37,747 nucleotides of DNA, taken from positions 1 through 37,747 of the forward strand of contig NZ_QYUP01000198.1 of the NCBI RefSeq assembly GCF_003590855.1, in the 5' to 3' direction. The notes beneath the pieces were generated by a model. The model did not search any database and was not told where the DNA came from. It worked only from the letters and a program-made list of their open reading frames with translations. This DNA comes from Massilia cavernae (GTDB lineage: Bacteria > Pseudomonadota > Gammaproteobacteria > Burkholderiales > Burkholderiaceae_D). The position numbers and the translations under genes were made by a program. Positions 1 to 8,218 of this stretch are shown here, in pieces (within the stretch, counting starts at the first letter, position 1; every line of letters starts with the position of its first letter).

Positions 1-1024
1 CAGGAATTTCGTGTACCCCCAATACGTGCTCGACAGCACGGCAAAGAACGCAACATCCTGCAAGGGCGCGGACAAGGAGTTGAAACTGGAGGGATGTTAC
101 GGCGGACTGCCTTTCCCTATTCCAAAAACCGGTAATCAGGTGATGTGGAACCATTTGCTTGCGTACGAGCAAAATGCGGCAGCTGGCGTGAACGAAACGT
201 ATATTGTACCGGCCGCCGGTAAGCCGGTTTTTGTAGGCAAGAGCGCCAGCAAACAGTATAGGCCCTTCCTTGATCCGGAAAAAGCAGGCCCCTTCCCATC
301 GGAATTGGTTTTCTGGAAAACTTATATTGAGGACCTTGCGCCGGCGCGGGCAGTCGGCGGAAAACTTGTCATTATCGATTCGCTGGATATGCTAAAAACC
401 GGCCGTCGTGCTTTTTCGTACATTCCAGGACAGCGGCGGGTCAAGTTGTCCCCGGATCTGCAATACGACACCCCTCACCCGTATTCGGGCGGCGCCGGAA
501 CAATGGACGATGCTAAAATTTTCCTCGGTGCGCTGGATCGATTTGATTTCAAGTTGATTGGGAAAAAAGAAAAATATATTTACTATAACAACTTCAATCT
601 TAACGATGCCAAAGCATGTTCAACTGAGACGCTTCTTTCAACCAAGGGCTTCCCTCATCCGGATTGCGTACGTTGGGAGCTACACCGGGTGTGGGTCGTG
701 GAAGCGACGCTGAAACCGGGCTTCCGTCATATTTACAAAAAGCGCATATTCTACTGGGATGAGGACAGTTATGCTGCTGGGCAGGCCGAAAACTATGACG
801 CTGGCGGCAAGCTGTTCCGCTTTGTCTTTGGCAGCTTTTTCCCCTACTTTGATGGGCCAGGCGGCAATGGGGACAGCACGCATTATCTTGATCTGCAAAC
901 CGGAATTTACTCGGTCTCAGGCAGTGGCAGTTGTAAAGCCTGCGGCTGGTGGTCTATAAAGAAAGAGGCGATTGATCCGATGCTTTTCTCGCCGGAGGCG
1001 ATGGCGGGCGCGGGGATACGGTAA
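1..1024 (+). CDS. DUF1329 family protein, 3' part (5' end outside window)
   Basis: The reading frame is already open at the window edge and ends at TAA 1022-1024, leaving about 340 residues of a family usually near 450 residues. The sequence resembles DUF1329 proteins, which are beta-rich, LolB-like envelope proteins often found beside DUF1302 porin-like proteins in operons for sterols, terpenoids and other hydrophobic compounds. Visible features include aromatic-rich strands, a motif around WELHRVWVVEATLKPG, and a C-terminal Cys pair (SCKACGWW). The signal peptide would lie upstream and cannot be seen. The GTG at 11 is an artefact of the window edge, not a supported start. Base composition is AT-richer than the genes after 3.9 kb. 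A role in outer-membrane handling of a hydrophobic substrate is inferred from the family. Confidence 0.75.
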   Translation, partial: RNFVYPQYVLDSTAKNATSCKGADKELKLEGCYGGLPFPIPKTGNQVMWNHLLAYEQNAAAGVNETYIVPAAGKPVFVGKSASKQYRPFLDPEKAGPFPSELVFWKTYIEDLAPARAVGGKLVIIDSLDMLKTGRRAFSYIPGQRRVKLSPDLQYDTPHPYSGGAGTMDDAKIFLGALDRFDFKLIGKKEKYIYYNNFNLNDAKACSTETLLSTKGFPHPDCVRWELHRVWVVEATLKPGFRHIYKKRIFYWDEDSYAAGQAENYDAGGKLFRFVFGSFFPYFDGPGGNGDSTHYLDLQTGIYSVSGSGSCKACGWWSIKKEAIDPMLFSPEAMAGAGIR

Positions 1025-1233
1025 TAGGAATTGTGCTGACTGCGGCGGTGGTTCGCTGGACGACCGCCGCCAGAGCAATTTCTGCGATTTTCTGGCCCTG
1101 GCCGCCTGACCGGAAAAGGGGGCGATGACGCGTCGGTTGTTGGAAGCGTTCCTGAGTACCCGCCACCCGATGCAGAGCGGTGCGCGAAGACATCCATTTT
1201 TAACGGCTTTCCGGCGGCTTCAGCAACCACACG

Positions 1234-1740
1234 TTGGCGCTGCCGGCCGGCAAGAACCCAGCGCGCCGGGCAAATAAGCTATTCGTAGACTATACCGGCA
1301 ACACCGTGGCAATCACTGACCGCAATACCGGCGAAATACGCGAGGCGGCCCTCTTCGTCGGCGCCATGGCCGCGTCGAACTACACCTACTGGAAGGCTAG
1401 CTGGCACCAGTCCTTGCCGGATAGGCTGCTCCTGGCATAGCGATGGATACTGGCCAAGATGTACAAGCACCCGGTCTTCGGCCTCAATGAGCTGAACCAC
1501 AGCATCTGCATCTTGCAAGGGGGAATGAACGCGCGTCCCTAGCTGCCAGGCTGTCGCCCGTCGGTTTTTCGAGGAGATTGACCGGCCAGCCATGCGGGCG
1601 GACGCTGCCGGCGGCGCGCTACCAGTTCGCTGAATGGAAAGTGACCATGGTCGGCATCGACTATCGCGTGGACGTGGCCGGAGGGCAAAGCGGCCTGTAT
1701 GTGCGCCATGTACATTCGATCAACCTGGCCGGTGAATCAT
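1234..1740 (+). pseudogene. istA: IS21-family transposase istA remnant (frameshifted, internally deleted)
   Basis: Three pieces of an IS21 IstA are readable in shifting frames. Around 1276-1425 the frame gives KLFVDYTGNTVAITDRNTGE and then SNYTYWKASWHQSLPD, typical of the central catalytic region. From 1441 it reads RWILAKMYKHPVFGLNELN and then NARP, a stop and LPGCR, matching the later part of IstA. From about 1600 it reads LPAARYQFAEWKVTMVGIDY, the segment before the C-terminus. About 100 codons expected between SLPD and RWILA are missing, so part of the DDE core is deleted. The N-terminal HTH region is absent, and no istB ATPase follows. The element is dead. It sits between the DUF1329 gene and the aveC-like gene. 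The piece 1025-1233 shows nothing recognisable. Confidence 0.8.
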
Positions 1741-2002
1741 TTCCCATAACGCTAAACCAGACTGATTCGGCTGTGCAGCGGGGTGCGACTATCGGCCTCG
1801 ACTCGCCACCGCGGCGAGCGTTCATGCTCTGGATCGGGACCTGCCGCCGTGGACAAGTTTATGTCTTTGACGATCCACACCGCCGGCACCGCTATTGGTG
1901 CCGCAAAATTCCCGTTCTATACCGGAGATCAATTACCGGAAATCATGGTAAATACTAAACCCTGCGTCGCTACGTTCTGCTGTCCCCAATTGCGTGGAAC
2001 GC

Positions 2003-2072
2003 GGCGCCCAGTTTCCGTTGACTGGGCGGCCAGTTTGCCGTGGAACGAACGCCACTTTTCGTGGAATACGCA
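2003..2072. repeat. Three degenerate ~24-bp direct repeats, probably an IS21-type end
   Basis: Three adjacent units share a core of the form CAGTTT..CCGT(T/G)GA. They lie at 2003-2024 (GGCGCCCAGTTTCCGTTGAC), 2025-2049 (GGCGGCCAGTTTGCCGTGGA) and 2050-2072 (CGCCACTTTTCGTGGAATAC). IS21-family elements carry multiple short direct repeats near their ends, which serve as transposase binding sites, so these fit the end of the decayed element. No intact terminal inverted repeat pair or target duplication was found. The rest of 1741-2149 contains no recognisable gene. Confidence 0.5.
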
Positions 2073-2149
2073 CACGGCAAACGATTGGGTGTTGTCAGCG
2101 TGTTCCAGCGCGGCTTGTGCGCTGGAACGAAGCAGTCAGGCTAGGCGCC

Positions 2150-3199
2150 CTAATTGCTGCGGCGCGGATTGAAATTGGCGCCGTTGCATGGATGGGGAGT
2201 ACCTTCACCGCAAATGTTATTTATTATATAGTTGGGAGTAGTCGCCGGAGCGGTATCGCCGTTCATGGTGAAAAACTGCAGCGGCATCCAGAAGGTAACG
2301 AGGTTGATCATGTGCATTGCGCCTGTCAATGAGAGGAACCGAACGAAGGTCTTCCCGCTGTCGGACAATTTCAGTTTGCCAATCCCGCGGTCAGCCCACG
2401 ACTCGCCCTTGTCATCGCGATAATAAAGCAGTGTGGTAAAGCCCATCGTAAGCATGGCCGTCAGCACAGGAATGTAGAGCGGGAACTGGAACATCGTGCC
2501 AGACCACAGGCTCACCGACTGGATCCCACCGATGTAGGAATAGCCGTGCGAGCGGATAAAACCAAACTCTGCGACCAGGTCCGCGACCATCATGACGATG
2601 AAAACTGCCGCAATGACGATCAGAGTGCCTCCCTGCGGGAAGCGTTCGGCTAGCTTGCGCCAGACCCAGGCGAATCCGGCCGACAGCATGCAGTTGTACC
2701 AGATGTACGGCGGCATCATCATGAAAAATGATTCCGGCATCAGGTTTTGGTTGGGAGTGAGAAAGCCCGGAATGAAATTGGCCCATGAGCCCATGTTCAT
2801 CGGATAGGCGTTATATGCCACATGAACTGCGGAATAGTTTCCAAGAGGGTCATGCACTAAGGTGGTGATGTGCGCAAACATGAAGAGGGCAAGGAAGGAA
2901 AAGCGACCCGTTCGTAATTTGGGCTTTATCACGAAGTAATATATGGTTAAAACGGTGATGAAACAGGTGACCACTTGCAGCAGATTCATCTTGAACTTGA
3001 TCTCATCCGGAACAGGCGAAGCTGGCATGGTTCGGGCAAAATCGGAAGATGTAATCCAGGAACCCATCACGTAGAAGAAATAGACCAGGAACACCACGCC
3101 GATGATGGCCCATGTAGTACCTGCCTCGGGAGGCTTATCACGAAAAATGATCCCTTTTTTGATGCCTGTTAGCATCTTGCCCTCAAGCTGAGTTGTCAT
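2150..3199 (-). CDS. AveC-family (spirocyclase-like) polytopic membrane protein
   Basis: A 349-residue protein of the AveC family, named after the spiroketal cyclase/dehydratase of avermectin biosynthesis. Family members also occur in proteobacterial and actinobacterial catabolic clusters, where the reaction is unknown. About seven hydrophobic segments are visible: TTWAIIGVVFLVYFFYVMG near residue 28, LLQVVTCFITVLTIYYFVI, FSFLALFMFAHITTLVHDP, SFFMMMPPYIWYNCMLSAG, TLIVIAAVFIVMMVADLVA, FQFPLYIPVLTAMLTMGF and FVRFLSLTGAMHMINLVTF. Conserved-looking polar patches are HDPLGNY and NAYPMNMGSWANFIPGF between segments. I chose the ATG at 3199 because TTGGAGATAACA gives a good ribosome site just upstream. 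The open frame continues to 3352, but that part looks non-coding. A cyclase or isomerase acting on an isoprenoid-like substrate is inference only. Confidence 0.75.
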   Translation of the reverse strand: MTTQLEGKMLTGIKKGIIFRDKPPEAGTTWAIIGVVFLVYFFYVMGSWITSSDFARTMPASPVPDEIKFKMNLLQVVTCFITVLTIYYFVIKPKLRTGRFSFLALFMFAHITTLVHDPLGNYSAVHVAYNAYPMNMGSWANFIPGFLTPNQNLMPESFFMMMPPYIWYNCMLSAGFAWVWRKLAERFPQGGTLIVIAAVFIVMMVADLVAEFGFIRSHGYSYIGGIQSVSLWSGTMFQFPLYIPVLTAMLTMGFTTLLYYRDDKGESWADRGIGKLKLSDSGKTFVRFLSLTGAMHMINLVTFWMPLQFFTMNGDTAPATTPNYIINNICGEGTPHPCNGANFNPRRSN

Positions 3200-3420
3200 T
3201 GTTATCTCCAAGAATTTCAAGTTAATAGATAAATCTCCACAAAAGCTGGAGTCGTTTTCCAGATCGACCTGTAGTTGGTCGTTGCAAAGTTTCCTTCTCG
3301 ATCGGACAGTCAACGGGAGCCGCGTGCTCGCTTGGGGCGACACGCGATGCATTGCGTGGGCTTGTCGCCATCGATTTTCGTCACGGCTCAGATAGCGCCG
3401 GATATTTGATACGCCATAGA

Positions 3421-3480
3421 ATTATTCTCAAGCGTACTGTCTGTACACGCTACTATACGCCGTATGGAGTCGTCAACTTT
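3421..3480 (-). promoter_or_regulatory. AT-rich promoter region of the AveC-family gene
   Basis: This patch lies about 250 bp upstream of the minus-strand AveC-family start. Read on the minus strand it holds TTGACG (3473-3478) and a TATAGTA box (complement of 3451-3457). The same TATAGTA box occurs in gene orientation upstream of other transcription units here (23209, 36494, and 16528 on the minus strand). It may be a -10-like or operator element. The remaining gap, 3200-3420 and 3481-3670, holds nothing I recognise. Confidence 0.3.
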
Positions 3481-3682
3481 TACTTTGCCTGATTGAGAGC
3501 GTGCCTCGTCGGCAACAAAGAATCGATTTGTTACAACCGCTCGGCTACACCCGCAGCGGCGCGGCGATTCGCCACGCCGACCGTGTGTTGCGCACGGAGG
3601 TAGGGCCGACGTTTCGCGGCGAGCTACGCCCCACGGGGTGGTGCAAGCTGCCGAGATCGTGTTCTTATAAAATAAGTATGTG

Positions 3683-3853
3683 TATGATAAGCTTGACGGC
3701 CAAAGCTTGTTTTGGTACCTTTGGTCTCATGCGCTGATAGTTTATCGAGAGCATCCAAGAACAACGATCCCGGGAAGTATGTTTCCCGAAGTCGCAGCCG
3801 GTTTGCGCGTTGCTCAACGGCTTGCTCATCGCCGGCAGTTGGTCCTCCTTTGA
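3683..3853 (+). pseudogene. Orphan C-terminal coding fragment, family not recognised
   Basis: A 56-codon stretch without a proper start reads YDKLDGQSLFWYLWSHALIV and then YREHPRTTIPGSMFPEVAAG, ending at TGA 3851-3853. The composition (Trp/Tyr-rich, then an amphipathic Ala/Leu/Arg tail) looks like the true C-terminus of a folded protein and not a random frame. An in-frame stop lies at 3668-3670 and no ribosome site precedes it. It is most simply the 3' remnant of a gene whose 5' part was lost, perhaps during the IS21-associated rearrangement on this side. I do not recognise the family. It ends 16 bp before the next ATG, as a former operon partner would. Confidence 0.4.
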
Positions 3854-3869
3854 TGAAAAACACTAAATC

Positions 3870-5309
3870 ATGTACGTTAGCAATTCCCTAGAATCCAACT
3901 GTGCCGGTTTGGCCGCGGAAAAGCTCGCCTTATTGCGTTCCGCTGCGCAGCGCGAGCCGTATTCCAGCCTGGCTGTGCGGCGCGATCGCCTGGGACGGGC
4001 GATCGACGCTTTGATCAAGAATGAAAAGCGCATAGTGCAAGCCATGGACGCTGACTTCGGAGGTCGTCCCGAAGCGCTGACGCTGCTGGCCGATGTGATG
4101 GCCCCGCTGACGGCGTTGCGCCATGCACACAAAAATGTGGCACGCTGGATGCGGCCGGAAAAGCGCAAGGCTCTGTTCCCGATGGGCCTGATCGGCGGAC
4201 GCGCCCGCGTCCATCACCAACCGCTCGGTGTGATCGGGATTGTGTCGCCATGGAACGTGCCTGTCGGTATTGGTTTCAGCGGTCTTGCTGGCGCGCTGGC
4301 GGCCGGCAACCGCGCCATGATCAAACCGTCGGAGCTGGCGCCGAAGACTGCCGACTTGATCGCGGAAATGCTTGGGTCGGCTTTTGGCGCCGATGAAGTG
4401 GCAGTACTCGTCGGCGGCGTCGACGTTGCGCGTGCTTTTACGGAGCTGCCGTTCGATCATCTGCTGTTTACCGGCGGTCCCGGCACGGCGCGCGTGGTCA
4501 TGGCCGCCGCAGCGCGCAATTTGGTGCCGGTAACGCTGGAACTGGGTGGAAAATCGCCGGCGATCGTTGCCAGGGGCAGCGACTTGGCTTACGCTGCCGG
4601 AAAAATCGTATGCGGCAAACTGGGCAATGCCGGTCAGGTCTGTATGGGGGTCGACTACGTGTTGGTTCATCGCAGCGACGCGGCCGGCTTCACCCAAGCC
4701 GTGCGCGCGGCCATCGACAAGCACTACCCGAACCTGGCGAATAATCCAGACTACGCGAACGTGCACTTGCCGCGCCAGCGCGATCGCCTGGCCCGCTTGG
4801 TCGAGGAGGCCAAAGCGGGCGGGGCGCGGGTGGAGGTAATTGGCGGCATGCCAGTGAGCGCCCTGCGCAATGCAAATCGTTTTCCGCCGGTATTGGTGTT
4901 CAATCCGCCGGCCGGCAGCGCTCTGCTGACCGAAGAAGTGTTCGGTCCCGTGCTGCCCATCGTCAGCTACGATTCGATCGAACATGCGGCCGCATTGATC
5001 AATGTGCAGACGCGCCCTTTGGCCCTGTATTACATCGGCGGCAGCGCGGCCGACAAGGACTACCTGCTCAAGCATACGCACTCGGGGGGCGTCACCTTTG
5101 GCGACGTGATGCTGCACCCGATGATGCAGGACCTGCCGTTCGGCGGCGTCGGCGAAAGCGGCATGGGCCGTTATTTGGGTTATGACGGCTTCAAGGCCTT
5201 TTCCAACCAGCGCGGGGTGTTCGAACGGCCATGGATCGATATCAGCCGCTACTTCGCGCCACCGTACACGCCGGGTCTGCTGAAGATGATGCGGCGCGCG
5301 ATCCGGTAA
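3870..5309 (+). CDS. Coniferyl-aldehyde-dehydrogenase-type NAD(P)-dependent aldehyde dehydrogenase
   Basis: A 479-residue enzyme of the class-3-like aldehyde dehydrogenases that includes coniferyl aldehyde dehydrogenase (CalB), which oxidises an aldehyde to the carboxylate. The general-base Glu224 lies in LELGGKSP and the nucleophile Cys258 in NAGQVCMGVDYVLV, whose wording is typical of this subgroup. The N-terminus (EPYSSLAVRRDRLGRAIDAL) and C-terminus (GMGRYLGYDGFKAFSNQRGV) match the family, and the length is normal. The ATG at 3870 has only a weak upstream ribosome site, but no later start suits the alignment. It heads the plus-strand run ferredoxin-SDR-P450-flavoprotein, so it may oxidise an aldehyde made from the P450 product. 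The substrate cannot be told from sequence. Confidence 0.85.
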   Translation: MYVSNSLESNCAGLAAEKLALLRSAAQREPYSSLAVRRDRLGRAIDALIKNEKRIVQAMDADFGGRPEALTLLADVMAPLTALRHAHKNVARWMRPEKRKALFPMGLIGGRARVHHQPLGVIGIVSPWNVPVGIGFSGLAGALAAGNRAMIKPSELAPKTADLIAEMLGSAFGADEVAVLVGGVDVARAFTELPFDHLLFTGGPGTARVVMAAAARNLVPVTLELGGKSPAIVARGSDLAYAAGKIVCGKLGNAGQVCMGVDYVLVHRSDAAGFTQAVRAAIDKHYPNLANNPDYANVHLPRQRDRLARLVEEAKAGGARVEVIGGMPVSALRNANRFPPVLVFNPPAGSALLTEEVFGPVLPIVSYDSIEHAAALINVQTRPLALYYIGGSAADKDYLLKHTHSGGVTFGDVMLHPMMQDLPFGGVGESGMGRYLGYDGFKAFSNQRGVFERPWIDISRYFAPPYTPGLLKMMRRAIR

Positions 5310-5487
5310 CCGACGCCTCGGTATGCAAGCGCGCCGCATCCCCTGGCAGCAAAAGCACCCGGGCTCGGCGCGACAAGCCCACAGCATGCAACAGCAGTCG
5401 ACCCACAATCAGGGCCGGGAATTATCAAGCAAGCCATGGGCGCCATGTGGAGGCGCTCAGACGAATAAATTGAAATTGGAGAGAGAT

Positions 5488-5799
5488 ATGGAAGTGAAAC
5501 TTTGCGCTACAGGTGACGTGGAAGAAGCATCGATGATCCAGATTTCATTGCCCGGGCGTTTGCCCGTGGCGGTGTACCGGGTCGAAGGGGAATTCTTCGT
5601 CACCGACGACACCTGTACCCATGGCAAGGCATCGCTGGCAGACGAGGGCGAGCTTGAGGGCCATTGCGTCACCTGCTCCTGGCATGATGGAAAATTTGAC
5701 ATCCGTACCGGGGCGGCGCTGTGCTTGCCTTGCAATACGCCTATCCGTACCTATCCCGCCATCGTCCGCGACGACGTCATCAGTATTGAGCTGGAATGA
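5488..5799 (+). CDS. Rieske-type [2Fe-2S] ferredoxin (first copy)
   Basis: A 103-residue soluble electron carrier. The cluster ligands Cys43-X-His45 (DDTCTHGKASL) and Cys63-X2-His66 (VTCSWHDGKFDI) are all present, and the C-terminal part (RTGAALCLPCNTPIRTYP) is as in BphA3-like ferredoxins. Its short length and lack of a membrane anchor exclude the Rieske protein of the bc1 complex. The start at 5488 is supported by TTGGAGAGAG just upstream; the longer open frame to 5323 has no support. Such ferredoxins normally serve Rieske non-haem dioxygenases, yet no oxygenase alpha subunit lies in the window, and the nearest oxygenase is the P450 1 kb downstream. A second copy lies at 31430 and paired reductases at 9688 and 27543. 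The 178 bp before this gene hold no other gene. Confidence 0.9.
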   Translation: MEVKLCATGDVEEASMIQISLPGRLPVAVYRVEGEFFVTDDTCTHGKASLADEGELEGHCVTCSWHDGKFDIRTGAALCLPCNTPIRTYPAIVRDDVISIELE

Positions 5800-5896
5800 C
5801 TGCAACTTCGCTGCCGACGCACGGTTTCATGACTGCGGCGGCCGCGCTGCCGTTCCGGACATTGTAGGAAATACACATAAGAGAGTGGGGAATCGT

Positions 5897-6769
5897 ATGC
5901 GTACATTAAAAGACAAGGTCGTTTTTATCACCGGCGCAGGATCGGGCTTCGGGCGCTGTCTGGCACTCCAGGTGGCCAAGCTGCATGGCATACCGGTGCT
6001 AGCCGACATCGATGCCGACGGCCTGGCCGAAACCGTCCGCCAACTTCAACTTGTGGACGCACGCTACGGCTCGCACGTGCTTGACATTCGCAGTCGCCAG
6101 GCTTGGGAAGCGGTCGCTGCCGCTACCGAAAAAGAGTTTGGCGGCATCGATGTCCTGATCAACAACGCAGGCGTGTTAAGCCGCACCGAGAGCTTCCTCG
6201 AGCTGAGCGAGGAGCATTGCCGGTTCCTGATGGAGGTAAATTTCTGGGGCATGTTTTACGGCACGCGCACGATGATTCCCTATCTGGCGAAACGCCCAGA
6301 AGGACATCTGGTCAATACCGCCAGCTCGTTGGCCCTGATCGGCTCGCCAATGCACTCCGTTTATTGCGCCTCGAAGGCCGCAGTCGCCAACTTTACTGCG
6401 GTGGTGCGCGAGGAGCTCTACGGCACGCGAATTGGCGTGACGACGGTATTTCCCGGCGCCTCGCGCACGAACCTCGGACGCAATGTGCCGGCGGATAGCG
6501 CGGAAATTCACGAGGCCAACGTGAAAAATTTCGACAAATTTGCTTCCACGCTACCCGACGCTGTCGCCGCGAAGATTGTCGCGGCGATCCTGAACTATCG
6601 GACCAAGGTCGTGACCGGCATGGACGGGCTCGCCATGTCCTTCTTCAATCGGGCCGCCCCGCGTACCGGTCACTGGCTGTTGGGTGCTGCCTACCGGAAA
6701 ATCGGCGATCCCAAACTGTATGCCCGGCTGGCCGAATTACGCCTGGGATCAGTCAGGGTGACGCCGTGA
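5897..6769 (+). CDS. Short-chain dehydrogenase/reductase (SDR)
   Basis: A 290-residue classical SDR. The cofactor loop TGAGSGFG is at residues 12-19, the NNAG motif follows GGIDVLI, and the catalytic pair is Tyr156/Lys160 in YCASK after TASSLALIGS. The acidic residue after the second strand (ADIDADG) suggests NAD preference. The C-terminus is longer than in minimal SDRs and ends with a helical region (LLGAAYRKIGDPKLYARLAE), as in SDRs of hydrophobic substrates. The start ATG 5897 lies after GAGTGGGGAATCGT. It lies between the Rieske ferredoxin and the P450 on the same strand, so it probably oxidises the alcohol introduced by the P450. The exact substrate is unknown. Confidence 0.87.
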   Translation: MRTLKDKVVFITGAGSGFGRCLALQVAKLHGIPVLADIDADGLAETVRQLQLVDARYGSHVLDIRSRQAWEAVAAATEKEFGGIDVLINNAGVLSRTESFLELSEEHCRFLMEVNFWGMFYGTRTMIPYLAKRPEGHLVNTASSLALIGSPMHSVYCASKAAVANFTAVVREELYGTRIGVTTVFPGASRTNLGRNVPADSAEIHEANVKNFDKFASTLPDAVAAKIVAAILNYRTKVVTGMDGLAMSFFNRAAPRTGHWLLGAAYRKIGDPKLYARLAELRLGSVRVTP

Positions 6770-6841
6770 CAACCGGATAAGTGTGGACAATATTACGGAG
6801 CAGCATTTAAACCAGGTTTTCTTCAACCAAGAGGTCAAATC

Positions 6842-8095
6842 GTGCAAATTCAAGCAACGAGCAGTTTTGATGTAGATATTTCGATGACGAGTACCCTCGG
6901 CAACAAGATTTTGGGGGAATTCGACAAGTTGCGCGAGCTCGAGCCGATTCACTGGAGCGATAATTCGCACGGCTGGCTCGTCACCCGCCATGCCGACGTC
7001 GACGACGCGCTTCAGGGCAAGTTCCCGCTGTCGTTGCGCAGGGTTGAAATGATGATTTTTGGAGGACTATCACCTGAGCAACAGGCGCAACTCCCACTGC
7101 TTCGGCGCTATATTCGGCACTGGCCGGTTGAAATGGATGGACCCGAGCACACGCGGCTACGCAAGCTGCTGGTGAAGGCGTTCAATAAGAAAGTGGTCGA
7201 TGCGACGCTGCCTTTCATCAGTGAACGGGTCGGTGTGCTGGTCGATGCGCTTGAGCGCGAACCGGTGGTCGAATTCAACGAGGAGATCGCGCGCCAACTG
7301 CCCGGCAGCGTGATTCTAAAACTGATGGGCTTGCCGCAGGAGTATTTGCCGCGCTTAAGGGACTGGGCCAACGCCTTCCAGGAAGGCGTCAGCGTGCCGT
7401 ATGCGGACATGGACGCGAAGCTGCGGGCCGAGCAGGCGATGCAAGAGATGACCGAGGTGTTCACGGCGGAGATAGCGCGGCGTCGACAAGGCGCGCTCCA
7501 AGGGAACGATCTGATTTCGTCGTTGTTGGCTGCTAAGGAAGAGGGCAACGGCATGAGCGACGACGAGGTCGTCGGTGCACTGCAGCTGGCAATAATTGCC
7601 GGACACGATACCACGGGTGCGACGCTGACTATGGGCTTGGCGACACTGATCGAGCACCCGGAAGTGTGGCAGCATATGTATCAGCATCCGGAAAAAACAC
7701 TCGAGAGCTGCCTTGAACTGATGCGCTACATGGCCATGTCCGCTGCCCAGCCGCGCGTGGTGGCGGAGGACTTCGAGTGGCATGGCAAGCAATTGCACAA
7801 AGGAGAATTTGTTTGGTTGATATTTGCTGCGGCCAACCGTGATCCTCGGGTTTTCTCCGATCCCGCGTCCATGGATCCTGCGCGAAACAATGAACGGTCG
7901 ATGGTGTTTGCGCCTGGCATGCATCACTGCATTGGCCATTTGCTGGCGAAAGCGCAGGTGACCCAACTGTTTGGCGAGCTGGTACGCCGATTTGAAGGGG
8001 CGGACTTACTCGACCCAGAACTGAGCTTTATGCCGCAAATAGTCTTTCGGGGTCTTAACCATCTAAATGTGCGCATGCGCCCGCGTGTCGTCTGA
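6842..8095 (+). CDS. Cytochrome P450 monooxygenase (soluble, class I-like)
   Basis: A 417-residue soluble bacterial P450 without a membrane anchor. The I-helix motif AGHDTT spans residues 253-258, the K-helix ExxR is Glu292 to Arg295 (ELMR), and the haem ligand is Cys363 in FAPGMHHCIGHLLAK. The haem loop differs from the usual FGxGxHxCxG in having Ala-Pro in place of Gly-x before the second Gly. It would insert one oxygen atom, most likely as a C-H hydroxylation. I use GTG 6842 because AGAGG lies seven bases upstream; the ATG at 6884 lacks a ribosome site. It has no P450-type (putidaredoxin-like) ferredoxin beside it. Instead Rieske-type ferredoxins and BphA4-type reductases are the only electron carriers in the window. 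Confidence 0.93.
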   Translation: MQIQATSSFDVDISMTSTLGNKILGEFDKLRELEPIHWSDNSHGWLVTRHADVDDALQGKFPLSLRRVEMMIFGGLSPEQQAQLPLLRRYIRHWPVEMDGPEHTRLRKLLVKAFNKKVVDATLPFISERVGVLVDALEREPVVEFNEEIARQLPGSVILKLMGLPQEYLPRLRDWANAFQEGVSVPYADMDAKLRAEQAMQEMTEVFTAEIARRRQGALQGNDLISSLLAAKEEGNGMSDDEVVGALQLAIIAGHDTTGATLTMGLATLIEHPEVWQHMYQHPEKTLESCLELMRYMAMSAAQPRVVAEDFEWHGKQLHKGEFVWLIFAAANRDPRVFSDPASMDPARNNERSMVFAPGMHHCIGHLLAKAQVTQLFGELVRRFEGADLLDPELSFMPQIVFRGLNHLNVRMRPRVV

Positions 8096-8105
8096 CGTAA
8101 GCGCT

Positions 8106-8147
8106 GCACCGACACTCTTTCGAATGCTGGAGTCGGCAACGCGGTGC
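8106..8147 (+). terminator. Stem-loop after the P450 gene
   Basis: GCACCG (8106-8111) pairs with CGGTGC (8142-8147), and a nested CCGAC..CTC arm can pair with GAGTCGG (8131-8137), giving a long imperfect hairpin 11 bp after the P450 stop. A T-rich stretch (CGTTTCTTAAATTT) follows. This may be a terminator or an mRNA-stabilising element separating the P450 from the downstream flavoprotein. A second 7-bp inverted repeat, ATGCGGT (8173-8179) and ACCGCAT (8196-8202), lies in the leader of that flavoprotein gene. Confidence 0.4.
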
Positions 8148-8218
8148 GTTTCTTAAATTTAAAGAATAGCGGATGCGGTCCGTTCCGGACGCAACACCGC
8201 ATTACAACAGGGCATACG

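Noticed and set aside
2150..3199. Avermectin-type biosynthetic cluster suggested by AveC
   Set aside because: No polyketide synthase, glycosyltransferase or other biosynthetic gene is present; all neighbours are degradative.
3930..5408. 492-codon minus-strand open frame
   Set aside because: Antisense to the coniferyl-type aldehyde dehydrogenase, with no family resemblance or ribosome site.
5488..5799. Rieske subunit of the cytochrome bc1 complex
   Set aside because: Too short, no membrane anchor and BphA3-like sequence.
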